A stretch of DNA of 64,000 nt from Paucimonas sp. (GCA_031253995.1 JAIRVG010000044.1:1-64000); one strand, 5' to 3'. Counted from the first letter of the stretch, positions 30,714 through 41,242 are shown. A program made the numbers and translations. The notes: generated by a model from the letters alone, not told the origin.

Positions 30714-31704
30714 CGCGTTTTGCGCCCTCGGCCCTGGCCTGCTCGCCATCGAAGCGCTCGTAGGCTTCGACGATGCGTTGCACCAGCGGATGGCGCACCA
30801 CGTCCTTGGGCTGGAAATGGGTGAAGCTGATGCCTGGCACGTCCTTGAGCACCTGGATGACATGGGCCAGGCCCGACTTGGTGCCCTTGGGCAGGTCGAC
30901 CTGGGTGATGTCGCCGGTGATCACGGCGGTGGAGCCGAAACCGATGCGGGTGAGGAACATCTTCATCTGCTCGACGGTGGTGTTCTGGCTTTCGTCGAGG
31001 ATGATGAAGCTGTTGTTCAGGGTGCGGCCGCGCATGTAGGCCAGCGGGGCGATCTCGATCACCTGGCGCTCGATCAGCTTGGCCACGTGCTCGAAGCCGA
31101 GCATCTCGTAGAGGGCGTCGTAGAGCGGGCGCAGGTAGGGGTCGATCTTCTGCGCGAGGTCGCCGGGCAGGAAGCCGAGCTTTTCGCCCGCCTCGACCGC
31201 CGGGCGCACCAGCAGGATGCGTCGTACCTGTTCGCGTTCCAGCGCGTCCACCGCGCAGGCCACGGCCAGGTAGGTCTTGCCGGTACCGGCAGGGCCGATG
31301 CCGAAGTTGATGTCGTTGCCGAGGATTTCCTTGACGTAGCGCTGCTGGTTGAGGCCGCGCGGGCGAATGGCGCCCTTGCGTGTGCGCAGCGACACGCTGA
31401 CTTCGTTGTGTGCCGGATTTTCCAGCGCTTCGATCGAGGACTCCTGGAGGTACAGGTGGACCGTTTCCGGCGACAGCTCGCTGGCCTTGGTCTCGCGGTA
31501 GAGACGGCGCAGCAGTTGTTCGGCGGTGGAGGTGACCTGCGGTTCGCCGATCAGCTCGAACTGGTTGCCGCGATTGCGGATCTCGATGGCCAGGCGTTGT
31601 TCGATCAGGCGCAGGTGCTCGTCGAACTGACCGCACAGGTTGGCGAAGCGGTGAGCCTCGAAGGGCTCAAGCATGAAACGATGAGGTTCGATGGGTGCGT
31701 TCAA
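30706..31704 (-). CDS. ybeZ: PhoH-like ATPase YbeZ
   Basis: A 332-residue PhoH-family NTPase that acts with YbeY in RNA metabolism. The Walker A motif is [11 protein letters not shown], Walker B is [11 protein letters not shown], and an N-terminal KH-like region precedes them. The start is TTG at 31704 (reads [10 protein letters not shown]); an ATG at codon 12 is the alternative, and no clear Shine-Dalgarno marks either. In many gammaproteobacteria miaB lies directly upstream; here it does not. Confidence 0.94.
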   Translation of the reverse strand: MNAPIEPHRFMLEPFEAHRFANLCGQFDEHLRLIEQRLAIEIRNRGNQFELIGEPQVTSTAEQLLRRLYRETKASELSPETVHLYLQESSIEALENPAHNEVSVSLRTRKGAIRPRGLNQQRYVKEILGNDINFGIGPAGTGKTYLAVACAVDALEREQVRRILLVRPAVEAGEKLGFLPGDLAQKIDPYLRPLYDALYEMLGFEHVAKLIERQVIEIAPLAYMRGRTLNNSFIILDESQNTTVEQMKMFLTRIGFGSTAVITGDITQVDLPKGTKSGLAHVIQVLKDVPGISFTHFQPKDVVRHPLVQRIVEAYERFDGEQARAEGAKRDA

Positions 31705-31900
31705 GGTTGTTTTAAGCCGCCCTGGGGCAAGAAATATGGGTTCAAGGATAACGCCGACTGCACAGCCGCGAAAGCGCTGAAACGATCAATGGATTATCGC
31801 AGCGCAAGTTGACGAAACGGTTATGTCGCGGCGGCCGGTATCCATGGCCCCTGTGGTATGATTCGCGCCCTTTTTTGCCAGCCATCCGTTCCTGACGACC

Positions 31901-32227
31901 ATGTCCAAGCGCGAAGCCCCCATCTACAAAGTGATCTTCCTCAACCAGGGCCAGGTGTTCGAGATGTACGCCAAGCAGATCTACCAGAGCGACCTGTGGG
32001 GGTTCCTGGAAATCGAGGAGTTCGTCTTCGGCGAGCGCACCCAGGTGGTGGTCGATCCCAGCGAGGAAAAGCTCAAGGCGCAGTTCGAGGGCGTGACCCG
32101 CAGCTTCGTGCCGATGCACTCGATCGTGCGCATCGACGAGGTGGAGCGCCTGGGCACGCCGAAGATCAGCGAAGCCAAGGGAACCGGCAACGTCATGCCA
32201 TTCCCGATGCCGATGCCGGAAAGATAA
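31901..32227 (+). CDS. DUF1820 family protein
   Basis: A 108-residue conserved Pseudomonas protein of unknown function. The segments KVIFLNQGQVFEMYAKQI, GFLEIEEFVFGERTQVVVDP and the SFVPMHSIVRIDEVE strand define DUF1820, a compact beta-rich domain. The Pro/Met-rich C-terminal tail is unstructured by appearance. A TATGAT hexamer at 31856-31861 could be its -10. Confidence 0.9.
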   Translation: MSKREAPIYKVIFLNQGQVFEMYAKQIYQSDLWGFLEIEEFVFGERTQVVVDPSEEKLKAQFEGVTRSFVPMHSIVRIDEVERLGTPKISEAKGTGNVMPFPMPMPER

Positions 32228-32231
32228 GCGC

Positions 32232-32786
32232 TCAGGGAAGCGGTGCGAAGGGCGTGCGGCCGTCGACGGTCTGCAGCTCCAGCAGGTACTTGCGGAAGAT
32301 CTGCCCCAGCACCTGGGTGGCGGTTTCCAGTTCGTCGCGCTGCATCTGCCCGGATACCTGGTCGGCCATGTCCAGTGCATCCTCGGCGCCGTTGACCGCG
32401 GCCATCTTCAGCACGATATAGGCCTGGATGTTGTTCGCCGGCACGCCTTCGCCGCGATAGAACATGGTCCCCAGCTTGAACTGCGCGTCGGCGTGGCCCT
32501 GCAGCGAAGCCTGCTCGAAGAAGCTCAGTGCCTGGTTGAGATCGCGCGGGGTGTTCTTGTCTTCGTAGTAGAAGTCGCCCAGTTCGTACTGGGCCTGGGC
32601 GTCACCGGACTGCGCGGCCTGCTTGCAGCGGGTCACGGCGTCGGCGAGCTCTTCGGGAGACGTGTTGAGGGTGCAGCGGCCCGTGGTGGGGATCAGCAGC
32701 GAGTTACCCCCGCCCGCCGCAATGGCCAGCAGGGGCTGAAGTAGCAACAGGCAGCCCAGGGCGAGGGCGCGGCCGGCGCGGTTCAT
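32232..32786 (-). CDS. Exported Sel1/TPR-repeat protein
   Basis: A 184-residue protein with an N-terminal signal peptide (LLLLQPLLAIAAGGG), so probably periplasmic. Two Sel1-like repeats are visible (SGDAQAQYELGDFYYEDKNT and QGHADAQFKLGTMFYRGEGV); such repeats bind proteins. The start at 32786 is preferred, with AGAGGTAAG upstream; an ATG 17 codons earlier gives no better signal. It is convergent with the DUF1820 gene, 4 bases apart. Confidence 0.85.
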   Translation of the reverse strand: MNRAGRALALGCLLLLQPLLAIAAGGGNSLLIPTTGRCTLNTSPEELADAVTRCKQAAQSGDAQAQYELGDFYYEDKNTPRDLNQALSFFEQASLQGHADAQFKLGTMFYRGEGVPANNIQAYIVLKMAAVNGAEDALDMADQVSGQMQRDELETATQVLGQIFRKYLLELQTVDGRTPFAPLP

Positions 32787-32934
32787 GGTGATCGACTTAC
32801 CTCTGCAAAGCTGCGGCCAATGTGTGTCTGGTGGCACATTATGGGTGAAGCGGCGCCAACCTTACAAAGTCTTTACCAGAATTTCTGTCGATGTGACGGA
32901 ATTGTTGCGCTTGCTTGCTGCGAATTCCTACAGG

Positions 32935-32965
32935 GCAGGGACGGTTTCTCGAAAACCGTCCCTGC
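32935..32965. terminator. Perfect hairpin downstream of hemL
   Basis: GCAGGGACGGTTT and its exact complement (13 pairs) around a 5-base loop, 13 bases beyond the hemL stop. No T-run follows on the hemL strand, so termination is only possible; RNA 3'-end protection is another option. Confidence 0.45.
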
Positions 32966-32977
32966 TACATGGAGGGA

Positions 32978-34261
32978 TTACTTCAGCTTGGCAAACGCCC
33001 GCTCTGCCGCGTCCAGGGTGATCTTCAGCTCGGTCTCGCCATGGGCGATCGAGGTGAAGCCCGCTTCGAACGCGCTCGGCGCCAGGTACACGCCGCCTTC
33101 CAGCATCAGGTGGAAGAAGCGCTTGAAGCGCTCGACATCGCTGCCCATCACGTCGTCGAAGGTGACGATATCGTCCGCGCCGGTGAAGTACAGGCCGAAC
33201 ATGCCGCCCGCCTGGGTGGTGACGAACGGTACGCCAGCGGCATCAGCGCGCTGTTGCAGGCCGTCCAGCAGGCGGGTGGTGAAGGCGCTCAGCTCGTCGT
33301 GGAAGCCAGGGCGGCTGATCAGCTTCAGGGTGGTCAGGCCGGCCGCCATGGCCAGCGGGTTACCCGACAGGGTACCGGCCTGGTACACCGGGCCCAGCGG
33401 CGCGATCTGCTCCATGACCTGGCGCTTGCCGCCGAAGCAGCCGACCGGCATGCCGCCGCCGACGATCTTGCCGAAGGTCGACAGGTCCGGGGTCACGCCG
33501 TAGTGGGCCTGGGCACCGCCGAGGGCGACGCGGAAGCCGGTCATCACTTCGTCGAAGATCAGCACCACGCCGTGCTGGTCGCACAGGCTGCGCAGGCCTT
33601 CGAGGAAGCCCGGTGCCGGCGGCACGCAGTTCATGTTGCCGGCCACCGGCTCGACGATGATGCACGCCACCTGCTGGCCGACGTCGGCGAGGGTCTTGGC
33701 CACCGCGTCGATGTCGTTGAACGGCAGGGTCAGGGTGTGCTTGGCGAAGTCCGCAGGTACGCCGGCGGAGCTCGGCACGCCCTGGGTCAGCAGGCCGGAG
33801 CCGGCTTTCACCAGCAGGCTGTCGGAGTGACCGTGGTAGCAGCCTTCGAACTTGATGATGCTGTCGCGACCGGTGTAGCCACGGGCCAGGCGGATGGCGC
33901 TCATGGTCGCCTCGGTGCCGGAGCTGACCATGCGCACCATCTCCATGGACGGCACCAGCGAGCAGACCAGGTCGGCCATCTCGGTTTCCATGGCGGTCGG
34001 CGCGCCGTAGGACAGGCCGTGGACCAGTTGCTTGCGCACCGATTCCAGCACGTCCGGGTGGCCGTGGCCGAGGATCATCGGGCCCCAGGAGCCGACGTAG
34101 TCGACGTAGCGCTTGTCGTCTTCATCGGTGACGTAGGCGCCTTCGGCATGCTTGAAGAACAGCGGCGTGCCGCCCACGCTGCGGAAGGCGCGGACCGGCG
34201 AGTTGACGCCGCCGGGAATGTGCTTCTGGGCGCTGGCGAACAGGCTTTCGGAACGGGACAT
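32978..34261 (-). CDS. hemL: Glutamate-1-semialdehyde 2,1-aminomutase
   Basis: PLP enzyme making 5-aminolevulinate for haem. It has 427 residues. Seen: [13 protein letters not shown], the [16 protein letters not shown] cofactor loop, [15 protein letters not shown] and the lysine in [13 protein letters not shown] that binds PLP. It begins 16 bases after thiE, so the thiD-thiE-hemL order suggests one transcript, as in other Pseudomonas. Confidence 0.97.
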   Translation of the reverse strand: MSRSESLFASAQKHIPGGVNSPVRAFRSVGGTPLFFKHAEGAYVTDEDDKRYVDYVGSWGPMILGHGHPDVLESVRKQLVHGLSYGAPTAMETEMADLVCSLVPSMEMVRMVSSGTEATMSAIRLARGYTGRDSIIKFEGCYHGHSDSLLVKAGSGLLTQGVPSSAGVPADFAKHTLTLPFNDIDAVAKTLADVGQQVACIIVEPVAGNMNCVPPAPGFLEGLRSLCDQHGVVLIFDEVMTGFRVALGGAQAHYGVTPDLSTFGKIVGGGMPVGCFGGKRQVMEQIAPLGPVYQAGTLSGNPLAMAAGLTTLKLISRPGFHDELSAFTTRLLDGLQQRADAAGVPFVTTQAGGMFGLYFTGADDIVTFDDVMGSDVERFKRFFHLMLEGGVYLAPSAFEAGFTSIAHGETELKITLDAAERAFAKLK

Positions 34262-34277
34262 GAAGGTCTCTCTCGAA

Positions 34278-34904
34278 TCAGGAATTAGGGAACAGGGCGT
34301 TGAAGGCGCGCGCGCGACGGGTGACTTCCTGGGCGCTGTCGGCGCCGAACAGGCCGTGGATCACCGCCAGCAGGTCGGCACCGTGCTCGACCAGCGGTGC
34401 GGCGTTGTCCAGGGTCACGCCGCCGATCACCGTGATCGGCAGCTTGACCCGGGCCTTGGCCTCGCCCAGCAGGGCGAGGTCGGCCGCCGGAGCGCCGGGC
34501 TTGGTCACCGAATTGAAGAAGCGCCCGAAGGCGACATAGCTGGCGCCCTCGGCGGCGGCCTGCTCGGCCAGGTCGAGCCGGGCGTGGCAGGTGGAGCCGA
34601 TGATCGCGTCCTTGCCGAGCAAGGTGCGCGCCGGGGTCAGCGGGCCGTCGGTCTGCCCCAGGTGCACGCCGACGCCGAGGCGCGCGGCCAGTTCGGCGTC
34701 GTCGTTGATGATCAGGCGGGTCTTGTAGCGCTCGCACAGGTGCAGCAGGGCTTCGGCCTCACGCAGTCGTTGCGCCTGGTTTTCGCTCTTGTCGCGGTAT
34801 TGCAGCAGGGTCACGCCGCCATCCAGGGCCGCTTCGACATAAGGAAGAAACCGCCCGGCCAGCAACTGGCTGTCGGTGATGGCATACAAACCGCGGAGCT
34901 TCAT
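34278..34904 (-). CDS. thiE: Thiamine-phosphate synthase
   Basis: Joins the pyrimidine and thiazole halves of thiamine. It has 208 residues. The family opening [20 protein letters not shown], the GVHLGQTD loop and the [13 protein letters not shown] phosphate-binding stretch are present. The ATG at 34904 is preceded by an in-frame GTG, the alternative start. It follows thiD by 28 bases. Confidence 0.96.
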   Translation of the reverse strand: MKLRGLYAITDSQLLAGRFLPYVEAALDGGVTLLQYRDKSENQAQRLREAEALLHLCERYKTRLIINDDAELAARLGVGVHLGQTDGPLTPARTLLGKDAIIGSTCHARLDLAEQAAAEGASYVAFGRFFNSVTKPGAPAADLALLGEAKARVKLPITVIGGVTLDNAAPLVEHGADLLAVIHGLFGADSAQEVTRRARAFNALFPNS

Positions 34905-34932
34905 CACAGGCGCCTCACAGCGTTCATTATTG

Positions 34933-35730
34933 TCAGGAACAGAAATCCAGGGGCAGGCGGCGGGGCACGTACTGGCCCTTGCCCAGTTGTTCGGCGTCGC
35001 GCAGGGTCCGCCAGGTGTAGTCCAGGGCCGAGCGCACGGCGCTTTGCAGTTGCTCGCCCAGGGCCAGGCGACCGGCCAGGGCGCTGGCCAGGGTGCAGCC
35101 GGAGCCGTGGTAGCTGCCCGGCAGGCGCTGGCAGGTCCAGGTGTGGCGCTGGCCGTCGCGGCTGTACAGGCGGTTGTGAATCTCGGTTTCGTCGCCGTGG
35201 CCGCCGGTGATCAGCAGGTGCTCGACGAAGGGCAGCAGCTTCTCCGCGCATTCGTCGGCGCTCCCGTCCGGCAGTTCGGCGAGGATGCGCGCTTCCGGCA
35301 GGTTCGGCGTGGCGATGGTGGCCAGCGGCAGCAGGCGTTCGCGCATGGCGTAGCCGACTTCGTCCTTGCCCAGGCGGCCACCGCCACCGGCACGCAGCAC
35401 CGGGTCGCAGACCAGCGGCAGGTGCGGATGGGCGCTGAGCAGTTCGACGACGGTGTCGACCATCTCCAGCGAGCCGAGCATGCCAAGCTTCACGGCAGCC
35501 ACCTGCGAGTCGGCGAGGACGATGTTGGCCTGGGCCAGCACCCACTCGCGGTCGAGCACGCGGAAGTCTTGCACATTGACGGTATCCTGCACGGTCAGGG
35601 CGGTCACGGCCGGAGCGGCGTGGCAGCCTTGGGCGATCAGGGCTTCGATATCTGCCTGCAGGCCGGCGCCGCCACTGGGGTCGTGGCCGGAGAGACAGAG
35701 GACAACGGGGCGGGAGCTGTAGGTATTCAT
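34933..35730 (-). CDS. thiD: Hydroxymethylpyrimidine/phosphomethylpyrimidine kinase
   Basis: Phosphorylates hydroxymethylpyrimidine twice for thiamine synthesis. It has 265 residues with the ribokinase-like motif [19 protein letters not shown] at the N-terminus and the C-terminal [12 protein letters not shown] anion-hole motif. It heads the thiD-thiE-hemL set. I saw no TPP riboswitch in the upstream 260 bases. Confidence 0.95.
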   Translation of the reverse strand: MNTYSSRPVVLCLSGHDPSGGAGLQADIEALIAQGCHAAPAVTALTVQDTVNVQDFRVLDREWVLAQANIVLADSQVAAVKLGMLGSLEMVDTVVELLSAHPHLPLVCDPVLRAGGGGRLGKDEVGYAMRERLLPLATIATPNLPEARILAELPDGSADECAEKLLPFVEHLLITGGHGDETEIHNRLYSRDGQRHTWTCQRLPGSYHGSGCTLASALAGRLALGEQLQSAVRSALDYTWRTLRDAEQLGKGQYVPRRLPLDFCS

Positions 35731-35990
35731 AGGTGCGCGAGCTTACCACCAAACGCCGGGGTCGGGATGGCCGTCGTATCGGTGCTTTCTGATCGATTGG
35801 TCAGGTTGTTTCCGTGGAATCGCCGAGATGACCATGATAGAGCCGCTACCGTCGATTTTTGCCTGGCTGCCGCTGGCGCGAAACGGCTATGCTAGCGTGC
35901 TTTGAAAATGACATCAGGCACTGACGGATCCCGTCGCCTCAAAGGACTGGAGGCAACGCGACGCGACCGTACAGGCCACGCTGGGGCTGT

Positions 35991-37964
35991 ATGCGCTATC
36001 TGCTGATCGTTCTGCTGGGCTGGCTGCCCTTGCTGGCTGGAGCCGTCGACATCGACGACTCGACCCGAAACCTGCCCCTGGGCCGCGTCATGCAAGTGTT
36101 CGAGGACGTGGATGGCAGCGCCTCCATCGCCCAGGTCAGCGCGCCGTCCTTCGCCCGTCATTTCCAGCCGCACCAGGCCGAAGTGCTCAACGCCGGCTAC
36201 TCCAGCTCGGCGTTCTGGCTCAAGGTCGATCTTCATTACCAGGCCATGCCCGAGGCCGCGCCGCGGACCTGGCTGCTGGAACTGGCCTATCCGCCGCTGG
36301 ACCATCTGGAACTCTACCTGGCGGACGACGCCGGCCATTACCGCCTGGTGCAGCGCACCGGCGATGCCTTGCCCTACGCCAGCCGGCAGATCGAGCAGGG
36401 CAGCTACGTGTTCGAGCTGCCGATGCGCCCGGACCAGTCCCTGACCGCCTACCTGCGCCTGCAGAGCGAAGGCTCGGTGCAGGCGCCGCTGAGCCTGTGG
36501 TCGACCCAGGCCTACATCGAGGCGCAGCCGGCAAGGATCTACGTGCTCGGTCTGATCTACGGCGTGCTGCTGGGGATGCTGGTGTACAACCTGTTCATCT
36601 ACCTCAGCGTGCGCGATACCAGCTATCTCTGGTACATCCTCTATATCGCCTCGTTCGGCCTCTACCAGCTGTCGGTGAATGGCGCGGCGGTGGCCTACTT
36701 CTGGCCGTCCAGCCCGTGGTGGGCGAACGCCGCGACGCCGTTGTTCATCGGCGCGGCGGGACTGTGCGGCTGCCAGTTCGCCCGCAGCTTCCTGCAGATG
36801 GCCCGCCACAGCCGCTATTTCGATCGCCTGCTGCAAGGCCTGGTGGCCTGCTCGGCGCTGGTGATGGTCATGGCGCTGGCTTCTGGCTATGGCCTGGCCT
36901 TGCGCCTGGCGACCCTGTTGGCCCTGGCGTTCACCCTGTGCATCTTCGCCGCCGGGCTGTTCGCCTGGTGGCGCGGGATGCGCGTGGCGCGCTATTTCAT
37001 CATCGCCTGGTCGGCCTTCCTGCTCGGCGGGCTGGTCAACACCCTGATGGTCCTGGGTCATCTGCCGAACACCTTCCTGACCATGTACGCCAGCCAGATC
37101 GGCGCCGCCCTCGAAGTGTGCCTGTTGTCCCTGGCCCTGGCCGACCGGATCAACGCCATGCGCGAGGAGCGCACCCGGGTGCTGCGCGAAACCGGCGACA
37201 AGCTGGCGCTGCTCAACCAGCAACTGGCCCACAGCAACCAGCTCAAGGACCAGTTCCTCGCCACCGTCACCCACGAGCTGCGCACGCCGATGAATGGGGT
37301 GATCGGTTCGCTGGAGCTGATGCAGACGGTGTCCATGGGTGCGGAACTGAGCCAGTACCAGCACACCGCCAGTATCGCGGCGCAGAACATGATGCGCATG
37401 GTCGACGACCTCCTCATCCTCAGCGAACTCCAGGCCGGGCGTGTGCAGGCCCGGGAGGAAGCCTTCAGCCTGCGCGGCCTGGTCCAGGAGCTGCGCACGC
37501 GCTTCATCTCGCCGGCGATGGACAAGGACCTGCTGCTGCACCTGGACGTCGCCGACGACCTGCCGGACCGTCTGCTGGGCGATCGCAACAAGCTGGCGCT
37601 GTGCCTGGGCTACCTGCTGGACAACGGCATCAAGTTCACCCACCGCGGCAGCGTCAGCCTGCAGGTGCGCGGCAAGGCCAGCCAGCAGGTGCTGGCGCTG
37701 ACCTGCACCGTGCGCGACAGCGGCATCGGCTTCGTCAACCTTGATGACGGCCTGCTGTACCAGCGCTTCTTCCAGGTCGACGGCTCCATGAGCCGCGAAT
37801 ATGGCGGCTTGGGCATCGGCCTGGCGATCTGCCGCAAGCTCGCCGAACTGATCGGTGCGCGCCTGCGCCACAGCTCGGTGCCGGGGCAGGGCAGCAGCTT
37901 CGAACTGAGCGTGGCACTGACCGTCGCGGTACCGCTGGGCAGGGGACAAATCGCGCCGGGTTAG
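35991..37964 (+). CDS. ladS: LadS-like sensor histidine kinase (7TMR-DISM), no receiver domain
   Basis: A 657-residue membrane kinase. Signal peptide, then a periplasmic 7TMR-DISMED2 domain (about 25-175), seven membrane helices (about 180-390), a coiled segment, a HisKA domain with the phospho-acceptor His428 in FLATVTHELRTPMNG, and an ATPase domain (NGIKFTHRGS, DSGIGF, GGLGIGLAI). The position between thiD and the acyl-CoA dehydrogenase matches ladS of P. aeruginosa, which feeds the Gac/Rsm switch. The P. aeruginosa protein is about 795 residues and ends in a receiver domain; this one stops right after the ATPase domain. Confidence 0.85.
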   Translation: MRYLLIVLLGWLPLLAGAVDIDDSTRNLPLGRVMQVFEDVDGSASIAQVSAPSFARHFQPHQAEVLNAGYSSSAFWLKVDLHYQAMPEAAPRTWLLELAYPPLDHLELYLADDAGHYRLVQRTGDALPYASRQIEQGSYVFELPMRPDQSLTAYLRLQSEGSVQAPLSLWSTQAYIEAQPARIYVLGLIYGVLLGMLVYNLFIYLSVRDTSYLWYILYIASFGLYQLSVNGAAVAYFWPSSPWWANAATPLFIGAAGLCGCQFARSFLQMARHSRYFDRLLQGLVACSALVMVMALASGYGLALRLATLLALAFTLCIFAAGLFAWWRGMRVARYFIIAWSAFLLGGLVNTLMVLGHLPNTFLTMYASQIGAALEVCLLSLALADRINAMREERTRVLRETGDKLALLNQQLAHSNQLKDQFLATVTHELRTPMNGVIGSLELMQTVSMGAELSQYQHTASIAAQNMMRMVDDLLILSELQAGRVQAREEAFSLRGLVQELRTRFISPAMDKDLLLHLDVADDLPDRLLGDRNKLALCLGYLLDNGIKFTHRGSVSLQVRGKASQQVLALTCTVRDSGIGFVNLDDGLLYQRFFQVDGSMSREYGGLGIGLAICRKLAELIGARLRHSSVPGQGSSFELSVALTVAVPLGRGQIAPG

Positions 37965-38044
37965 GCGTTTTTGTCACTTTGTGCCGGGGAGCGGGCGTGA
38001 TTCACTGGATTTTTCAGACACGTCCTATCGATCAGGAGCCCCGG

Positions 38045-39697
38045 ATGAACCTGCATCAGTACGCTGAAACCCACGAAGTGACCAACCAGCCGCCGTCCCT
38101 CGACGGCGCCAACCTCTACCGTCTCGACCTGCCGCTGCAGGAGTGGGGGCGCAGGTTCGGGGCCGGTTGGGCCGAGGCGCGGATCGATGCGTACGGGGCC
38201 CTGGCCGGCGGGCCGCTGATGGAGGCCGGTTTCCTCGCCAACCAGAACAAGCCGCAGTTCGCCAGCCACGACCGCTTCGGTCACCGCATCGACCTCGTGG
38301 AGTTCCACCCGGCGTATCACCAGCTGATGCGCACGGCCATCGAGCACGGCCTGCCGTCGCTGCCGTGGCGCGAGCCGCAGGACGGGGCCCATGTCGCCCG
38401 TGCCAGTATGACTTACCTGCACAGCCAGGCCGAAGCCGGCAGCGGCTGCCCGCTGACCATGACCTTCGCCGCCGTGCCCGCCCTGAGATTGCAGCCGGAA
38501 CTGGCCGAGTACTGGCTGCCCAAGGTCCTCGCCACCGAGTACGACCCGCGCAATCTCGGCGACCGGCACAAGGCCGGGGTCACCATCGGCATGGCCATGA
38601 CCGAGAAGCAGGGCGGCACCGATGTCCGCGCCAACACCACCCGCGCCTATCCGGTGGGCGCACCGGGTCCGGGCCAGGCCTATGAGCTGGTGGGCCACAA
38701 GTGGTTCTGCTCGGCGCCCATGTGCGATGCCTTCCTCACCCTGGCGCAGACCGACAAGGGCCTGAGCTGCTTCCTGCTGCCGCGCCACCGCCCGGACGAC
38801 CAGCGCAACCAGTTCTACATCCAGCGCCTGAAGAACAAGCTGGGCAACTGGTCCAACGCCTCCAGCGAAGTGGAGTTCCGTGGCGCCCTGGCCTGGATGA
38901 TCGGCGAGGAAGGCCGCGGCGTGCCGACCATCATCGAGATGGTGGCCATGACCCGCTTCGATTGCATGGTCGGTTCCAGCGCACTGATGCGCCAGGCCCT
39001 GACCCAGGCCGCGCACCACTGCGCCCATCGCCAGGTGGGCGGGCGGGTCTTGGCCGAGCAGCCGCTGATGCAGAACGTGCTCGCCGACCTGGCCCTGGAA
39101 AGCGAAGCGGCGCTGGCCCTGAGCCTGCGCATGGGCCAGGCCCTCGACCACCTCGACGACCCGCAGCAGGCGCATTTCTCCCGCCTGGTGACGGCGGTGG
39201 GCAAGTACTGGATCTGCAAGCGCGCTCCGGCCATGATCAACGAGGCCGCCGAGTGCATGGGCGGTGCCGGCTATGTCGAGGACAGCATCCTCCCGCGGCT
39301 GTACCGCGAGGCGCCGGTGAACTCCACCTGGGAAGGCTCCGGCAACGTGCAGTGCCTGGACGTGCTGCGGGCCCTGTCCAAGGAGCCGGGGGTGCTGGAA
39401 AGCCTGTTCATCGAGATGGGTGACGGCCATGGCGATCGCCGCCTGGCCGCGCATATTGCCGGCCTCAAGGCGGCCTTCGCCGACACCGGCGATATCCAGT
39501 ACCGCGCCCGCCAGCTCACCGAGGACATCGCCGTCGGCCTGCAGGCGAAGCTGTTGCTGGAAGCCGGCAATGCCACGGTCAGCGATGCCTTTATCGGCAG
39601 CCGCCTGGGCCAGGGTGGCCGGGTCTATGGCACCTTGCCGCGGGGTGTCGACGTTGCCGCGCTGGTGCAGCGGGCGACGCCGGTCTGGCCGCTCTGA
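38045..39697 (+). CDS. Acyl-CoA dehydrogenase, AidB-like
   Basis: A 550-residue flavoprotein of the AidB branch of acyl-CoA dehydrogenases (longer than the usual 380-400). Seen: GCPLTMTFAAVPAL, AMTEKQGGTDVRANTT, HKWFCSAPMCDAFL and ECMGGAGYVEDS with LYREAPVNSTWEGSGNV near the C-terminus. AidB itself binds DNA and responds to alkylation; the substrate here is unknown. The start at 38045 has AGGAG just upstream. Confidence 0.9.
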   Translation: MNLHQYAETHEVTNQPPSLDGANLYRLDLPLQEWGRRFGAGWAEARIDAYGALAGGPLMEAGFLANQNKPQFASHDRFGHRIDLVEFHPAYHQLMRTAIEHGLPSLPWREPQDGAHVARASMTYLHSQAEAGSGCPLTMTFAAVPALRLQPELAEYWLPKVLATEYDPRNLGDRHKAGVTIGMAMTEKQGGTDVRANTTRAYPVGAPGPGQAYELVGHKWFCSAPMCDAFLTLAQTDKGLSCFLLPRHRPDDQRNQFYIQRLKNKLGNWSNASSEVEFRGALAWMIGEEGRGVPTIIEMVAMTRFDCMVGSSALMRQALTQAAHHCAHRQVGGRVLAEQPLMQNVLADLALESEAALALSLRMGQALDHLDDPQQAHFSRLVTAVGKYWICKRAPAMINEAAECMGGAGYVEDSILPRLYREAPVNSTWEGSGNVQCLDVLRALSKEPGVLESLFIEMGDGHGDRRLAAHIAGLKAAFADTGDIQYRARQLTEDIAVGLQAKLLLEAGNATVSDAFIGSRLGQGGRVYGTLPRGVDVAALVQRATPVWPL

Positions 39698-39763
39698 ACG
39701 TACGTGCCTTTGCAAGCGGATGTAGGCAAGATGGAAACCTGCATGTCAGACAGGAAGTAACCA

Positions 39764-41236
39764 GTGACCCGTTTCGATGAAGCTTTCGTTGTCGTGGAAA
39801 CCGCCGAGCAGGCCGTCGACCGCCTCGCGGCCCTGCATGAAACCGCCACCGCGGCCCTGAGCCAGGCGCTCAAGCGCTACCTCAAGGACCGCACCGAGCC
39901 GGATGCCCAGGAGCGCTCGCTGTTCCGCTATCCCGAGCTGCGCCTGACCTATCACTGCCATGGTGAAGTGCCCGCGACCACCCGGGCCTACGCCAAGGTG
40001 CAGTTGCCGGGCACCTACAGCGTCACCGTGACCCACCCGGCGGCCTTCCGTGGCTACCTGCTGGACCAGTTGCGACCGCTGATGAACGACTTCACCGTGC
40101 GCGTCGAAGTCGGGGTCAGCGACCAGAACATCCCTTATCCCTACGTGGTCGAGCAGGGCGATGAACTGGCCGGCACCGGCATTACCGCCGCGGCGCTGGC
40201 GCGGGTCTTCCCGAGTACCGACCTGTCAGCCGCCACCGACGGCATCGCCGACGGCCTGTACGACTGGGGCAATGCCGAGACCCTGCCGCTGGCGCTGTTC
40301 GACGCCGCGCGGGTGGACTTCTCCCTGCGCCGCCTGGTGCACTACACCGGCAGCGACTGGCGCCATGTGCAGCCGTGGATCCTGCTGACCAACTACCACC
40401 GCTACGTCGACCAGTTCATCACCCATGGCCTGGAGCAGTTGCGTGACGACCCGCGCTTCGTGCGCATGGTCCTGCCGGGCAACGTGATCATCGAGAAGTC
40501 GATGGACAACGGCGAGGCCCAGGCCCTGGTGGCCGGGGTGGTCTGGCACCGCTACCAGATGCCGGCCTACCACCTGATCGCCGCCGATGGCGACGGCATC
40601 ACCCTGGTCAATATCGGCGTCGGCCCGTCCAACGCCAAGAACATCACCGACCACCTGGCGGTGCTGCGTCCGCACTGCTGGCTGATGATCGGCCACTGCG
40701 GCGGCCTGCGGCAGTCGCAGACCATCGGCGACTACGTGCTGGCCCACGCCTACATGCGCCGCGACGGCATCCTCGACCGCGTGGTACCGCCGAACATCCC
40801 GATCCCGGCCCTGGCCGAAGTGCAGCTGGCCCTGCAGGAAGCGGCGGCGCAGGTCACCGGCGAGCGTGGCGACGAGCTTAAGAAACGCCTGCGCACCGGC
40901 ACCGTGCTGACCTACGACGACCGCAACTGGGAACTGCGCTGGGCCGAGGAACGGCCGCTGATCAACCTGTCGCGGGCCGTGGCGGTGGACATGGAAAGCG
41001 GCACCATCGCAGCCCAAGGCTATCGCCTGCGGGTGCCGTACGGCACGCTGCTGTGCGTGTCCGACAAGCCGCTGCACAGCGAGATCAAGTTGCCGGGGGC
41101 GGCCAACGCCTTCTACAACCGTGCGGTCAGCCAGCACCTGAAGATCGGCATCGCCGCCCTCGACCTGCTGCGCACCGAACTCAACTCGCTGCACTCGCGT
41201 AAACTGCGCAGTTTCGACGAGCCGCCGTTCCGCTGA
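39764..41236 (+). CDS. amn: AMP nucleosidase
   Basis: Splits AMP into adenine and ribose 5-phosphate to control adenylate pools. It has 490 residues, full length. The N-terminal regulatory domain includes YHCHGEVPATTRAYAKVQ; the C-terminal nucleosidase domain includes NIGVGPSNAKNITDHLAVL and the DMESGTIAAQGYRLRVPYG loop. The start is GTG 39764 with AGGAAG upstream. Confidence 0.97.
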   Translation: MTRFDEAFVVVETAEQAVDRLAALHETATAALSQALKRYLKDRTEPDAQERSLFRYPELRLTYHCHGEVPATTRAYAKVQLPGTYSVTVTHPAAFRGYLLDQLRPLMNDFTVRVEVGVSDQNIPYPYVVEQGDELAGTGITAAALARVFPSTDLSAATDGIADGLYDWGNAETLPLALFDAARVDFSLRRLVHYTGSDWRHVQPWILLTNYHRYVDQFITHGLEQLRDDPRFVRMVLPGNVIIEKSMDNGEAQALVAGVVWHRYQMPAYHLIAADGDGITLVNIGVGPSNAKNITDHLAVLRPHCWLMIGHCGGLRQSQTIGDYVLAHAYMRRDGILDRVVPPNIPIPALAEVQLALQEAAAQVTGERGDELKKRLRTGTVLTYDDRNWELRWAEERPLINLSRAVAVDMESGTIAAQGYRLRVPYGTLLCVSDKPLHSEIKLPGAANAFYNRAVSQHLKIGIAALDLLRTELNSLHSRKLRSFDEPPFR

Positions 41237-41242
41237 GGTTTC

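Noticed and set aside
35731..35990. TPP riboswitch before thiD
   Set aside because: The CTGAGA box and the second conserved half are absent, and the gap is shared with the divergent kinase gene.
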